This document shows, piece by piece, positions 48,360 through 59,324 of a stretch of DNA of 64,000 bases. Location: contig NZ_CP019947.1 in the NCBI RefSeq assembly GCF_002025205.1, positions 2,766,001 to 2,830,000 on the forward strand, read 5' to 3'. The notes beneath the pieces are model-generated. The model ran no database searches and was not told the DNA's origin. It was given only the letters and a program-made list of their open reading frames with translations. This stretch comes from Pseudomonas sp. CC6-YY-74. GTDB lineage: Bacteria > Pseudomonadota > Gammaproteobacteria > Pseudomonadales > Pseudomonadaceae. The stretch's first letter is position 1. Each line of letters begins with the position of its first letter. The translations under genes and the position numbers were made by a program.

Positions 48360-49478
48360 ATGCCACTGGTGAAGCGCAGAGCCTTTCTCGGCCTGACTGG
48401 CGCGACCCTGGCCGCCACCGCAGCGGTTGCCGGGGCTTTTGCTGGCTGGACCCTGAGCGACAACGGCGCACAACCTCTGCTGCTGTCGGCGCGCAACGAT
48501 GCCGCCGGCAAACACTATGCAGTGGGCTATCGCCTGGACGGCAGCCAGGTATTCGCCACCCAGGTCAGCGAACGCTGTCACGATGTGGTGCCCCACCCCA
48601 GTCGGCCGCTGGCGCTGTTCGTCGGCCGCAGACCCAGCACCCAGAGCTACCTGATCGATACCCGCGACGGCCGCCTGCTGCAAACCCTGCACACTCCGGC
48701 ACAACGGCACTTCTTCGGCCATGCGCTATTTCACAAAGACGGTGAGTGGCTGTACACCACCGAGAACGACACCAGCGATCCCGGCCGCGGGGTGATTGGC
48801 GTCTATCGTCTGGATGGCCAGCGGCTGCAGCGCAGCAATGAGCTGCCGAGCCACGGCCTGGGTCCGCACCAGCTGCTCTGGCTGGCCGATGGTGAAACCC
48901 TGGTGGTGGCTAACGGCGGTATCCGCACCGAAGCCGACAGCCGGGTGGAAATGAACCTCGACACCATGGAGTCCAGCCTGGTCCTGCTCCAGCGCGACGG
49001 CACATTGCTCAGCAAAGAGCAGCTCCCCGAACGCATGAACAGCGTGCGCCACCTGGCGGTTGCCAGCGACGGCACTGTGGTCAGCGGCCAGCAATACATG
49101 GGCGAAGCCGGCGATGCGGCGTCACTGCTGGCGATCAAGCGCCCCGGCCAAGCCTTCCAGCCCTTCCCCCTGGCCGAGGCGCAACGTCTGGTGATGAACC
49201 AGTACACCGCCAGCGTGGCAATCAACAGCGAGCTGCGCCTGCTGGCACTGACCGCGCCGCGTGGCAACCGGGTATTCATCTGGGACCTGGACAGTGCCGA
49301 ACTGCGCCTGGATGCAGCACTAGCCGATTGCGCCGGCGTCGGCGCGGTGGCCGAAGGGTTCGTGGTCAGCGCGGGGATTGGCCGCTGTCGCCGCTACGAT
49401 TGTCGCGGCGAGCGCATTCTGACTCAGCCGCTGCAACTGCCGGCGGGCCTTTGGGATAACCATCTACGTTTGGTCTAG
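48360..49478 (+). CDS. DUF1513-family twin-arginine exported protein
   Basis: This 372-residue protein begins with a Tat signal: K-R-R-A-F-L-G-L-T-G at residues 5-14. The mature part has repeats that look like a beta-propeller, with several S/A-x-D-G-x-x-L-Y/W-type blades such as F-H-K-D-G-E-W-L-Y-T-T-E-N-D. DUF1513 proteins are found with imelysin genes; function is unknown. It starts 3 bases after the imelysin gene, so it is in the same operon. Export by Tat suggests the protein folds, possibly with a cofactor, in the cytoplasm. Confidence 0.87.
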   Translation: MPLVKRRAFLGLTGATLAATAAVAGAFAGWTLSDNGAQPLLLSARNDAAGKHYAVGYRLDGSQVFATQVSERCHDVVPHPSRPLALFVGRRPSTQSYLIDTRDGRLLQTLHTPAQRHFFGHALFHKDGEWLYTTENDTSDPGRGVIGVYRLDGQRLQRSNELPSHGLGPHQLLWLADGETLVVANGGIRTEADSRVEMNLDTMESSLVLLQRDGTLLSKEQLPERMNSVRHLAVASDGTVVSGQQYMGEAGDAASLLAIKRPGQAFQPFPLAEAQRLVMNQYTASVAINSELRLLALTAPRGNRVFIWDLDSAELRLDAALADCAGVGAVAEGFVVSAGIGRCRRYDCRGERILTQPLQLPAGLWDNHLRLV

Positions 49479-49654
49479 CAGCGCTAGCGCCCCTTCTAAA
49501 CTCAGGCCCGATTAGCGCTCAAGAATAGCGGCGCAGCGCCGACAACCCCGGCTAACAGTACCCCCGCGCCGCTTTGCCTCACATGGAAGTCACAACGCCT
49601 CGATAACCTGGCGGCCCGGACTCTGACTTCCTTCGCTACGACGAGGCATAGAGC

Positions 49655-51283
49655 ATGTTAAAAAATTCACTACGCGCGCAGATTCTTACCCTCCTGGGTA
49701 GCAGCCTGCTGCTGGTTCTGTTGGTCGCACTGGCCAGCTTCAGCTTCCTCTCCAATGGCATCGACGCTTACCGCGGCCTGATCAACGGACCGCTGCACGC
49801 CTCCCGGCTGGTGGACAGTGCCAACGTTGAATTCAAAACCCAGGTTCAGGAGTGGAAGAACGTCCTGCTGCGTGGCAAAAACCCGACCGACCGGGATAAA
49901 TACTGGGAACGCTTCCAGGCCCAGGAACGCACGGTTCAGGCTGTGCTGGGGCAACTGCTTGAGGTCGCCGACCGCCAACAGATCGCCGGACTGAATCGCC
50001 AGGTCGAGCAACTGCGCAACGAACACCAGAGCATGGGTCGTGCGTACCACCAGGGCTATAACGCCTTTGTCGCGGCGGGTGCCGACCCGACCGTGGGCGA
50101 TGCAGCGGTCAAAGGTATCGACCGGGCAGCCAGCGAGCAGATGAGCGCATTGGTACAACAACTCGGCGAACAAGGCCTGGTCCAGTCGGCGACGATCAGT
50201 GTCGCGGCCGATCGCACCCTGCAAATCGGTTTTGCGGTCATGCTGCTGTCCAGCCTGGCGGTCGGTTTGTTCAGCCTGTGGCTGGTCAACCGCAGCCTGA
50301 TCAACCCGATTCGCGAGCTGATCGAGCACATTACCCAGCTCAGCCACGGCAACTTCGGCCAGCAGGTCGATAGCAGCCGTCACGACGAGCTCGGCCACTT
50401 GGCCGTGGCCGCCAACACCTTGCGCGATTTTCTCGCCGACACCTTCGCCCGCCTGCAGCGCAGCACCGCCAACCTGGACAACGCCAGCGGCGACCTGAAC
50501 ACCATCGCCACCCTGATGGCCCAAGGCACCCGCGACCAATTCTCGCGCACCGACCAGGTCGCCACCGCCATGCACGAAATGTCCGCCACCGCCCAGGAAG
50601 TCGCACGCCATGCCGCCGAAGCCGCGAGCGCGGCGGACGACGCCGACCGTTCCGCACAGCAGGGCGGACAAGTCATGCAGTCGACCATCAGCTCTATCAC
50701 CGCGATGCGCGGCGAGATCGTCAACACCGCCGAAGTGCTCCGTCGCCTGGAAACTGACAGCGGCCGTATCGGCAAGGTACTCGAAGTGATCCGCGGGATT
50801 GCCGACCAGACCAACCTGCTGGCCCTCAACGCCGCCATCGAGGCCGCTCGTGCAGGCGAGGCCGGCCGTGGCTTCGCCGTGGTCGCCGATGAAGTACGCA
50901 CCCTGGCCCAGCGCACCGCCGAATCCACCGCCGAGATTCACCAGATCATCGACACGGTGCAGACCGGCGCGGTAAATGCCGTGCGCGCCATCGAGAGTGG
51001 CCAGAGCCGCAGTGACGAAGGCGTCGAACAGGTGACCGAGGCCGGCGTCATGCTGCAGCGCATCACCCAGGCGGTGGAAGCGATCCGCGACATGAATCGG
51101 CAGATCGCCACGGCCGCCGAAGAGCAGACCTCGGTAGCCGAAGACATTTCGCGCAACCTCACCGAGATCACCTCAATCGCTACCACCAACCAGGAAAATG
51201 TCCAGCGCACCGAAGCTGCCAGCCAGAACCTCAACGAGCTGTCCGGGCAACTCAGCGAAGTCACCCGTCGCCTGAGCGCGTAA
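49655..51283 (+). CDS. Methyl-accepting chemotaxis protein
   Basis: This is a 542-residue chemoreceptor. Membrane helices at about residues 9-31 and 190-213 enclose a periplasmic helical-bundle-type sensor domain of about 160 residues. A HAMP domain (about 213-265) and the long methylation/signalling helices follow. The highly conserved hairpin [20 protein letters not shown] is intact. Ligand unknown. It lies between the imelysin cluster and mexVW. I see no clear flagellar sigma-28 promoter upstream. Confidence 0.95.
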   Translation: MLKNSLRAQILTLLGSSLLLVLLVALASFSFLSNGIDAYRGLINGPLHASRLVDSANVEFKTQVQEWKNVLLRGKNPTDRDKYWERFQAQERTVQAVLGQLLEVADRQQIAGLNRQVEQLRNEHQSMGRAYHQGYNAFVAAGADPTVGDAAVKGIDRAASEQMSALVQQLGEQGLVQSATISVAADRTLQIGFAVMLLSSLAVGLFSLWLVNRSLINPIRELIEHITQLSHGNFGQQVDSSRHDELGHLAVAANTLRDFLADTFARLQRSTANLDNASGDLNTIATLMAQGTRDQFSRTDQVATAMHEMSATAQEVARHAAEAASAADDADRSAQQGGQVMQSTISSITAMRGEIVNTAEVLRRLETDSGRIGKVLEVIRGIADQTNLLALNAAIEAARAGEAGRGFAVVADEVRTLAQRTAESTAEIHQIIDTVQTGAVNAVRAIESGQSRSDEGVEQVTEAGVMLQRITQAVEAIRDMNRQIATAAEEQTSVAEDISRNLTEITSIATTNQENVQRTEAASQNLNELSGQLSEVTRRLSA

Positions 51284-51590
51284 CGCCCAGCCACTGCCCC
51301 CGCTGACGGGGGCAGTTCCCCAGCGTATCCAGCGCCCCCTCCATAGTCGCTCGCGGCTCTTGCGCAGCGCTCTGCGCGCAGGGTACAGCCCCGCCCGAGC
51401 AATCGCCTCGAACCTGCGCCAAAGCGCCGACACACAAGCCCCAGCCCACTGGCTGAGCATGCCTTTCAGCCGCAAAATAGTGCTAGGAAACTTCTCGCAA
51501 AGCGCCGCTTTGACTTGCTTCGGGCGGGGTACTAAGGTGCTTTCCTTGCCTATTCCCAGGCCCCCACTTGTCTTGCCAAGGAACCGGAAT
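51284..51590. other. 307-bp region between the chemoreceptor gene and mexV
   Basis: It contains the chemoreceptor terminator at 51293-51316 and a possible mexV promoter toward the right end. The frame of mexV extends upstream through the region without a stop, but the family start is at 51591. No separate gene is supported. Confidence 0.5.
51293..51316 (+). terminator. Hairpin after the chemoreceptor gene
   Basis: A perfect 10-bp stem, ACTGCCCCCG / CGGGGGCAGT (51293-51302 with 51307-51316), with a 4-base loop, lies 10 bases after the stop codon. The T-run is short. Confidence 0.75.
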
Positions 51591-52736
51591 ATGTTGCTCC
51601 GCCGCATGCTTATCATGCTGGGCGTCGTAGCCCTCGTGGTGCTCGCCCTCGCCGCCTACAAAGGCTGGTCCATTTACCAGCAGGTCCAACAGTTCTCGCA
51701 GCCGCAACCGGCTATCAGCGTGGCCGCCGAACAGGCCGTGGAACGTCCGTGGCAGAGCCGCTTGCCGGCCATCGGCACGCTAAAGGCCTTCCAGGGCATC
51801 GACCTGACCGTGGAAGTCGGCGGCATCGTCCACGAAATACTGTTCAGCTCCGGTGAAAAAATCGAACGCGATCAGCCACTGCTGCAGATGGACAGCGATG
51901 TCGAGCAGGCCATCCTGGCGACCGCAAAAGCCGAAAGAGGCCTGGCCCGTGTCGAGTTCGAGCGCGGACGCAGCCTGGTCAGCCGGCAGAACATTTCCAA
52001 GAGCGCCTTCGACACGCTCTCCGCCGAGCTGCAAAAGGCCAACGCCAGCGTCGCCCAGTTACAAGCCACCCTGGCGAAGAAACGCATCCTCGCCCCCTTC
52101 GCCGGCACCATCGGCATCCGCCAGGTGGACCTCGGCGACTACCTGGCGCCCGGCGCCACCATCGCCACCCTGCAGGACCTGTCCAGGCTCTACCTCGACT
52201 TCTTCCTGCCCGAGCAGTTCGTGCCGCAACTGGCCGTCGGCGAGCGTGTGCGCTTCAGCGTCACGGCCTACCCGGGCGAGGTATTCGAGGGCAAGATCGC
52301 GGCGATCAATCCCAAGGTCGAAGACACCACGCGCAACGTCCAGGTACGCGCCCAGCTGGATAACCCCGACGACAAGCTGCTGCCAGGCATGTTCGCCAAC
52401 CTGGAGGTGCTTCTGCCGGGTGAGCGCCAGCGCGTCGTGGTGCCGGAAACCGCCATCACCTACACCCTCTACGGCAACTCGGTTTACGTGATCGAAGAGC
52501 AAAAAGACCCGGATGGCCAGGAGGGCAAAGATCCGCAGGGGCAAACCCAACTCGTCGTGGAACGTCGCTTCGTCGAAACCGGTGAGCGCCGCGCGGGGCA
52601 AGTGGTGATTATCAAGGGTTTGCAAGCCGGTGAGCGGGTCGTCACCGCCGGGCAGCTCAAGCTGGATAACGGTGCCCAGGTCTCGCTCGCCGAAGACCCG
52701 GCCAATGCGCCCAGCCAGCCCAGCGCCGAACAGTAA
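51591..52736 (+). CDS. mexV: RND efflux periplasmic adaptor (MexV-like)
   Basis: This 381-residue membrane-fusion protein has an N-terminal membrane anchor (about residues 6-22) and no lipobox. The usual order follows: a biotinyl-lipoyl-like domain (G-I-V-H-E-I-L-F-S-S-G-E), a coiled-coil hairpin, and beta-barrel domains. AAGGA 8 bases upstream fixes the start at 51591. A repetitive acidic stretch (K-D-P-D-G-Q-E-G-K-D-P-Q) is in the C-terminal part. It pairs with mexW; an outer-membrane partner is absent, as I recall for MexVW, which uses OprM. Confidence 0.9.
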   Translation: MLLRRMLIMLGVVALVVLALAAYKGWSIYQQVQQFSQPQPAISVAAEQAVERPWQSRLPAIGTLKAFQGIDLTVEVGGIVHEILFSSGEKIERDQPLLQMDSDVEQAILATAKAERGLARVEFERGRSLVSRQNISKSAFDTLSAELQKANASVAQLQATLAKKRILAPFAGTIGIRQVDLGDYLAPGATIATLQDLSRLYLDFFLPEQFVPQLAVGERVRFSVTAYPGEVFEGKIAAINPKVEDTTRNVQVRAQLDNPDDKLLPGMFANLEVLLPGERQRVVVPETAITYTLYGNSVYVIEEQKDPDGQEGKDPQGQTQLVVERRFVETGERRAGQVVIIKGLQAGERVVTAGQLKLDNGAQVSLAEDPANAPSQPSAEQ

Positions 52737-52764
52737 GCCGACGCTGGCGTAAAGGAACTTACCT

Positions 52765-55700
52765 ATGGCTTTTACCGATCCCTTCATCCGTCGGCCGGTG
52801 CTGGCAACCGTGGTCAGCCTGCTGATCATCCTGCTCGGCCTGCAGGCGTTCAGCAAACTGACCATCCGTCAGTACCCGCAGCTGGAAAACGCCCTGATCA
52901 CAGTGACCACCGCCTACCCCGGGGCCAACGCCGAAACCATCCAGGGCTACATCACCCAGCCGCTGCAACAGAGCCTGGCCAGCGCCGATGGCATCGACTA
53001 CATGACTTCGGTCAGTCGGCAGAACGTGTCGATCGTCTCGATCTATGCGCGCATCGGTGCCGACAGCGACCGTTTGTTCACCGAACTGCTGGCCAAGGCC
53101 AACGAGGTGAAGAACCAGCTACCGCAGGATGCCGAAGACCCGGTGCTGTCCAAGGAGGCCGCCGACGCCTCGGCGCTGATGTACATCAGCTTCTACAGCG
53201 AGCAGCTGTCCAACCCGCAGATCACCGACTACCTGTCCCGGGTCATCCAGCCCAAGCTGGCCACCCTGCCCGGCATGGCCGAGGCGGAAATCCTCGGCAA
53301 TCAGGTGTTCGCCATGCGCCTGTGGCTCGACCCGATGAAACTGGCGGCCTATGGCATCACCGCCAGCGACGTCAACGACGCCGTGCGCGATTACAACTTC
53401 CTCGCCGCTGCCGGCGAAGTGAAAGGCGAGTATGTAGTCACCAGCATCAACGCCGAAACCGACCTGAAATCCGTCGATGCCTTCGCCGCCATTCCACTGA
53501 AGACCGTCGGTGACAGCCGGGTGCTGCTGCGCGACGTGGCACGGGTGGAGATGGGCGCGGAGAACTACGACTCGGTCAGTTCGTTCGATGGCATTCCTTC
53601 GGTGTATATCGGCGTCAAGGGCACGCCGGGCGCCAACCCGCTGGACGTGATCAGGGAAGTGCGCAAGCTCATGCCGGAGCTGGAAGCCCAGCTGCCGCCC
53701 AACCTCAAGGTCTCCATCGCCTACGACGCCACGCTGTTTATCCAGGCCTCGATCGACGAGGTGGTGAAAACCCTGTTCGAGGCGGTGCTGATCGTCATCG
53801 TGGTGGTGTTCCTGTTCCTCGGGGCGCTACGTTCGGTACTGATCCCGGTGATCACCATCCCGCTGTCGATGATCGGCGTGCTGTTCTTCATGCAGCTGAT
53901 GGGCTACTCGATCAACTTGTTGACGTTGCTGGCCATGGTGCTGGCCATCGGTCTGGTGGTGGACGACGCCATCGTCGTGGTGGAAAACATCCACCGGCAT
54001 ATCGAAGAGGGCAAGACGCCGTTCGATGCGGCCATCGAAGGTGCACGCGAGATCGCCGTGCCGGTGGTGTCGATGACCATCACCTTGGCCGCGGTCTATG
54101 CGCCGATCGGCTTCCTCGAAGGCCTCACCGGTGCGCTGTTCAAGGAGTTCGCCCTGACCCTGGCCGGCGCCGTGATCATCTCCGGCATCGTCGCCCTGAC
54201 CCTGTCGCCGATGATGTGTGCCAAGCTGCTGCGCCACGACGAGAACCCCTCAGGGCTGGCGCACCGCCTCGACCGGCTGTTCGACACACTCAAGCGCCGC
54301 TACCAACGCGCCCTGCACGGCACCCTGGAGACGCGGCCGGTGGTGGTGGTGTTCGCCCTCATCGTCATGGCGCTGATCCCCGTGCTGCTCAACTTCACCA
54401 AGAGCGAACTGGCCCCGGAGGAAGACCAGGGCATCATTTTCATGATCGCCAACGCCCCACAACCGACCAACATCGAGTACCTGAACAAGTACACCGATGA
54501 GTTCGTGGCGATCTTCAAGGAGTTTCCCGAGTACTACTCGTCGTTCCAGATCAACGGCTTCAATGGTGTGCAATCAGGCATTGGCGGTTTCTTGCTGACC
54601 CCCTGGAGCGATCGCGAACGCACCCAGATGGAGTTGCTCCCCGAAGTACAGGGGCGCCTGGCGCAGATACCCGGCCTGCAGATTTTCGGCTTCAACCTGC
54701 CCTCCCTGCCCGGCACCGGCCAGGGCCTGCCCTTCCAGTTCGTGATCAACACGCCCAACGACTACGAGTCGCTGCTGCAGGTGACCGAGAAGATCAAGCA
54801 GCGCGCGCTGGAGTCGGGCAAGTTCGCCTTCCTCGACGTCGACCTGGCCTTCGACAAGCCGGAAGTGGTGGTCGAGATCGACCGCCAGAAAGCCGCGCAG
54901 ATGGACGTGTCGATGCAGGACCTCGGCTTGACCCTGGCCAGCCTGCTCGGCGAGGGCGAGATCAACCGCTTCACCATCGACGGTCGCAGCTACAAGGTGA
55001 TCGCCCAGGTCGAACGTGCCTACCGCGACAATCCGGGCTGGCTCGGCAGTTATTACGTGAGGAGCAAGAGCGGCGCGATGCTGCCCCTGTCGACCCTGAT
55101 CACGGTCAGCGACCGCGCCCGACCGACTCAGCTGAATCAGTTCCAGCAGCTCAACTCGGCGATCATCCAGGGCGTGCCGATTGTCAGCATGGGCGAAGCC
55201 ATCGACAGCCTGCGGCAGATCGCCGAGGAGGAGGCGCCGCAAGGCTACGCCTTCGACTACGCCGGTGCCTCGCGCCAGTTCGTGCAGGAAGGCAGCGCGC
55301 TGTACCAGACCTTCGGCCTGGCGCTGGCGTTGATCTTCCTGGTCCTGGCCGCGCAGTTCGAGAGCTTCCGCGATCCGCTGGTGATTCTGGTGACCGTGCC
55401 GCTGTCGATCTGTGGCGCGCTGATTCCGCTATTCCTCGGCCTGTCCAGCATGAACATCTACACCCAGGTCGGGCTGGTCACGCTGATTGGCCTGATCACC
55501 AAACACGGCATCCTGATCGTCGAGTTCGCCAATCAGCTGCGCCGCGAGAAAGGCTTGTCGCGCCGCGCAGCGGTCGAGGAAGCCGCATCGATCCGCCTGC
55601 GCCCGGTGCTGATGACCACCGCCGCCATGGTCTTCGGCATGGTGCCGCTGATCCTCGCCACCGGCGCCGGCGCGGTGAGCCGTTTCGATATCGGCCTGGT

Positions 55701-55824
55701 AATCGCCACCGGCATGTCGGTGGGCACCCTGTTCACCCTGTTCGTGCTGCCCTGCGTCTACAGCCTGCTGGCCAAGCCGGACGCCGAGCCCGCGCCGACA
55801 CCGACAGCCGTAACTGAGTCTTGA
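52765..55824 (+). CDS. mexW: RND multidrug efflux transporter (MexW-like)
   Basis: This 1019-residue inner-membrane RND transporter of the HAE1 type uses proton entry to export drugs. It begins M-A-F-T-D-P-F-I-R-R-P-V-L-A-T-V-V-S. The G-L-V-V-D-D-A-I-V-V-V-E-N segment in TM4 includes the proton-relay aspartates. Two large periplasmic loops lie between the TM1/2 and TM7/8 pairs. AAAGGAAC upstream fixes the start, 28 bases after mexV. MexVW of P. aeruginosa confers resistance to fluoroquinolones, tetracycline and others; the substrates here are inferred. Confidence 0.93.
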   Translation: MAFTDPFIRRPVLATVVSLLIILLGLQAFSKLTIRQYPQLENALITVTTAYPGANAETIQGYITQPLQQSLASADGIDYMTSVSRQNVSIVSIYARIGADSDRLFTELLAKANEVKNQLPQDAEDPVLSKEAADASALMYISFYSEQLSNPQITDYLSRVIQPKLATLPGMAEAEILGNQVFAMRLWLDPMKLAAYGITASDVNDAVRDYNFLAAAGEVKGEYVVTSINAETDLKSVDAFAAIPLKTVGDSRVLLRDVARVEMGAENYDSVSSFDGIPSVYIGVKGTPGANPLDVIREVRKLMPELEAQLPPNLKVSIAYDATLFIQASIDEVVKTLFEAVLIVIVVVFLFLGALRSVLIPVITIPLSMIGVLFFMQLMGYSINLLTLLAMVLAIGLVVDDAIVVVENIHRHIEEGKTPFDAAIEGAREIAVPVVSMTITLAAVYAPIGFLEGLTGALFKEFALTLAGAVIISGIVALTLSPMMCAKLLRHDENPSGLAHRLDRLFDTLKRRYQRALHGTLETRPVVVVFALIVMALIPVLLNFTKSELAPEEDQGIIFMIANAPQPTNIEYLNKYTDEFVAIFKEFPEYYSSFQINGFNGVQSGIGGFLLTPWSDRERTQMELLPEVQGRLAQIPGLQIFGFNLPSLPGTGQGLPFQFVINTPNDYESLLQVTEKIKQRALESGKFAFLDVDLAFDKPEVVVEIDRQKAAQMDVSMQDLGLTLASLLGEGEINRFTIDGRSYKVIAQVERAYRDNPGWLGSYYVRSKSGAMLPLSTLITVSDRARPTQLNQFQQLNSAIIQGVPIVSMGEAIDSLRQIAEEEAPQGYAFDYAGASRQFVQEGSALYQTFGLALALIFLVLAAQFESFRDPLVILVTVPLSICGALIPLFLGLSSMNIYTQVGLVTLIGLITKHGILIVEFANQLRREKGLSRRAAVEEAASIRLRPVLMTTAAMVFGMVPLILATGAGAVSRFDIGLVIATGMSVGTLFTLFVLPCVYSLLAKPDAEPAPTPTAVTES

Positions 55825-55924
55825 CCAGGCAGATAACCTTGGCTTTGGTCAGCAGGCTAGTGGGCCGCCCCAGGAATGACGACAAAACGCTTGAGGGGCT
55901 GAGCCAGGGCAAGTCATCAGAAAA

Positions 55925-55963
55925 GCCAATGCCGTGCACTTGAGGCAAGTGCACGGCATTGGC
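55925..55963 (-). terminator. Rho-independent terminator of the inaA operon
   Basis: A perfect 17-bp stem GCCAATGCCGTGCACTT / AAGTGCACGGCATTGGC (55925-55941 with 55947-55963) with a 5-base loop lies between mexW and the small exported-protein gene. On the minus strand a TTTT run follows, so it ends the inaA-side transcript. It may also end mexW transcription from the other side. Confidence 0.85.
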
Positions 55964-55996
55964 AGCGCAGCAGGGTTTGTCAGACAGGCCGTTCGC

Positions 55997-56227
55997 TCAT
56001 TTATGGCCGGACAGGCTCTGCGACAGGCTGAACATGAACAGCAGCAAATCCTTATCTGGAGCAAGTTGTTGCATCGCTGCGCTGGCTTTGCGTGGCAGCG
56101 GGCAGTGCTCCGAGCTACTGGCGTTACCCAGCATGACCGGACCCGGCTCATGCCAGGCGGCTGCGGCCAATGAGGCCACACCCAGCGCGGCAATCAGAAA
56201 AACTCCTCTAGCAACTTCTAACTTCAT
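55997..56227 (-). CDS. Small exported protein, partner of InaA
   Basis: This is a 76-residue protein starting at ATG 56227, which overlaps the inaA stop (ATGA). Residues 1-24 look like a signal peptide (G-V-F-L-I-A-A-L-G-V-A-S-L-A-A-A-A). The rest contains one cysteine and a D-K-D-L-L-L-F-M-F-S-L-S-Q-S-L-S helix. I recall a small uncharacterised gene in this position (PA4377) in P. aeruginosa. Function unknown; co-translation with inaA suggests a shared role at the envelope. Confidence 0.72.
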   Translation of the reverse strand: MKLEVARGVFLIAALGVASLAAAAWHEPGPVMLGNASSSEHCPLPRKASAAMQQLAPDKDLLLFMFSLSQSLSGHK

Positions 56228-56913
56228 AATCGCAACCCCTTGATAGCGCTGCCAAACGCTTGCTGGTAAAGGTAGACCAATCGTTCCCAATCACCAGCAC
56301 TCCACGACGAATGGCGCTGAAGCTGCAGCATGTCGTGACGGGCGGCCTGCCACTTGGTGATACGCCGCCGGCTTTTTTCCAGGTCCAACAAGGCCGTTTC
56401 AATTTCGATACGCTCGCCCACCTGCTCGACTCGCACAAACAGATGCTTTTGATAGAGAGAACCATGCTGCCAGCCCGCCCGGTGAAACCGCGCCAGCATA
56501 CCGGCCACTTGTTTCAGTAATTGCTCATTCACCGCGACGCCGAAACGCTCACGGCCACCGCCGGCATACCAATGATTGATCTCCTGAAAGCCTTTAAGCT
56601 CTTCCGACACCAGCAAACCACGCCAGAGCCCGGCGGCATCGCGCCGCACGTCGCAATAGAGCAGGCTCGCCACCTTGACCCCAATTCGCGGCAGGGCCAA
56701 CAAGGCATCGCGCTCACGCAGCACTGTGGGCCGACCTAAGGGGTAACGCAGACTGCGGTAGATATGCCCCACCTGGCGCTTGGCATAGAGCATCTGACCG
56801 TCGTCCTGACGCAGACGCTGTACGCCGCTCTGGCCGCCGCGCCGATGATTCGGCTCTTCGACCCACTCACCCTGCCGTTGCCACCATTGTTCGAAGCCCA
56901 TCGCTGCCGTCAT
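56224..56913 (-). CDS. inaA: InaA-like, lipopolysaccharide-kinase-type protein
   Basis: This 229-residue protein resembles the Kdo/WaaP family of lipopolysaccharide kinases, called InaA after the weak-acid-inducible gene of E. coli. The kinase-like fold is seen in the Y-A-K-R-Q (ATP-binding lysine region, about residues 43-47), the W-Q-H-G-S-L-Y-Q-K-H (H-G-D/S catalytic loop) and the L-D-L-E-K (D-x-E-K) motifs. It is the first gene of a two-gene operon ended by a strong hairpin. Confidence 0.88.
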   Translation of the reverse strand: MTAAMGFEQWWQRQGEWVEEPNHRRGGQSGVQRLRQDDGQMLYAKRQVGHIYRSLRYPLGRPTVLRERDALLALPRIGVKVASLLYCDVRRDAAGLWRGLLVSEELKGFQEINHWYAGGGRERFGVAVNEQLLKQVAGMLARFHRAGWQHGSLYQKHLFVRVEQVGERIEIETALLDLEKSRRRITKWQAARHDMLQLQRHSSWSAGDWERLVYLYQQAFGSAIKGLRL

Positions 56914-57332
56914 TTCATCCGCCTGTAAATCAAACCGCTACCTTCGCGAACGTGAGCAAGAGTCCGGGCAGTCACCATCCGTAACAAAGAACCCGTGGGT
57001 AACCCATCACCATCTCTACGCATTCATGCAGCAAGCCTGAACGGCCCCGACTGCATGGCCGCAGCGAGCAGCGCCTTGCCAGTGGCCACAAGAGTGAAAC
57101 TTGCAGCAATTTCCACACCATACAACCATGTAGCGCCGGGTCAGTCTGCTGCCCGTTAACGCTCATGCAGCTATCCGTGCCTACCCACAGTACATCACTG
57201 GATATCATCGACCCGTAAAACCATCGCCAATTCAGCCAGGACAAGCATGACCTGGCTTTATCTGCGCCCAATAAAAAACCCGCGCCGAGGCGCGGGTTTT
57301 TCAAGGACTGCTGGGGAGCAGGCTGGCTTACA
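56914..57332. other. 419-bp region between inaA and groEL
   Basis: The right end has the groEL terminator and the expected original groEL stop (57328-57330). The rest has no gene I can support; the longest frames have no family likeness. It should contain the inaA promoter, which I cannot place. In PAO1, as I recall, several genes (including colR/colS) lie between these two loci, so this may be a lineage difference. Confidence 0.5.
57274..57301 (-). terminator. Rho-independent terminator of groESL
   Basis: A perfect 12-bp stem AAAAACCCGCGC / GCGCGGGTTTTT (57274-57285 with 57290-57301) with a 4-base loop lies just after groEL on the minus strand and ends in a T run there. Confidence 0.93.
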
Positions 57333-58982
<1,650 letters not shown>

Positions 58983-59030
58983 TCAAAATTCGTTTTGGTG
59001 GAGCGCAGTACGCTGTGCTGGAGATGGAAA

Positions 59031-59324
59031 TCAGGCTTCGACAACGGCCAGGATTTCGCTCTCGCTCATGACCAACAGCTCTTCGCCGTCAACCTTGATG
59101 GCGTTGCTGCCGGAGTAAGGACCAAACACCACTTTGTCACCAACCTTCACGGCCAGCGGGCGTACTTCGCCGTTGTCCAGCACGCGACCGGTGCCTACGG
59201 CGACGATTTCGCCCTGGTTCGGCTTCTCGGCAGCGGAACCCGGCAGCACGATGCCGCCTGCGGTTTTGGTTTCTTCTTCGCTGCGACGGATCACGACGCG
59301 GTCATGCAAAGGACGAAGCTTCAT
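59031..59324 (-). CDS. groS: Co-chaperonin GroES
   Basis: This 97-residue ring protein caps GroEL. The start [14 protein letters not shown], the mobile loop [13 protein letters not shown] (about residues 17-29), and the [12 protein letters not shown] motif are all intact. GGGAGAG upstream fixes the start. It is first in the groES-groEL operon, driven by a sigma-32-type promoter (59473-59500). Confidence 0.98.
   Translation of the reverse strand: MKLRPLHDRVVIRRSEEETKTAGGIVLPGSAAEKPNQGEIVAVGTGRVLDNGEVRPLAVKVGDKVVFGPYSGSNAIKVDGEELLVMSESEILAVVEA

Noticed and set aside
49479..49654. A sigma-28 flagellar promoter before the chemoreceptor
   Set aside because: A TAAA at 49497 and GATTA/GATAA-like words occur, but the spacing does not fit the TAAA-N15-GCCGATAA pattern.
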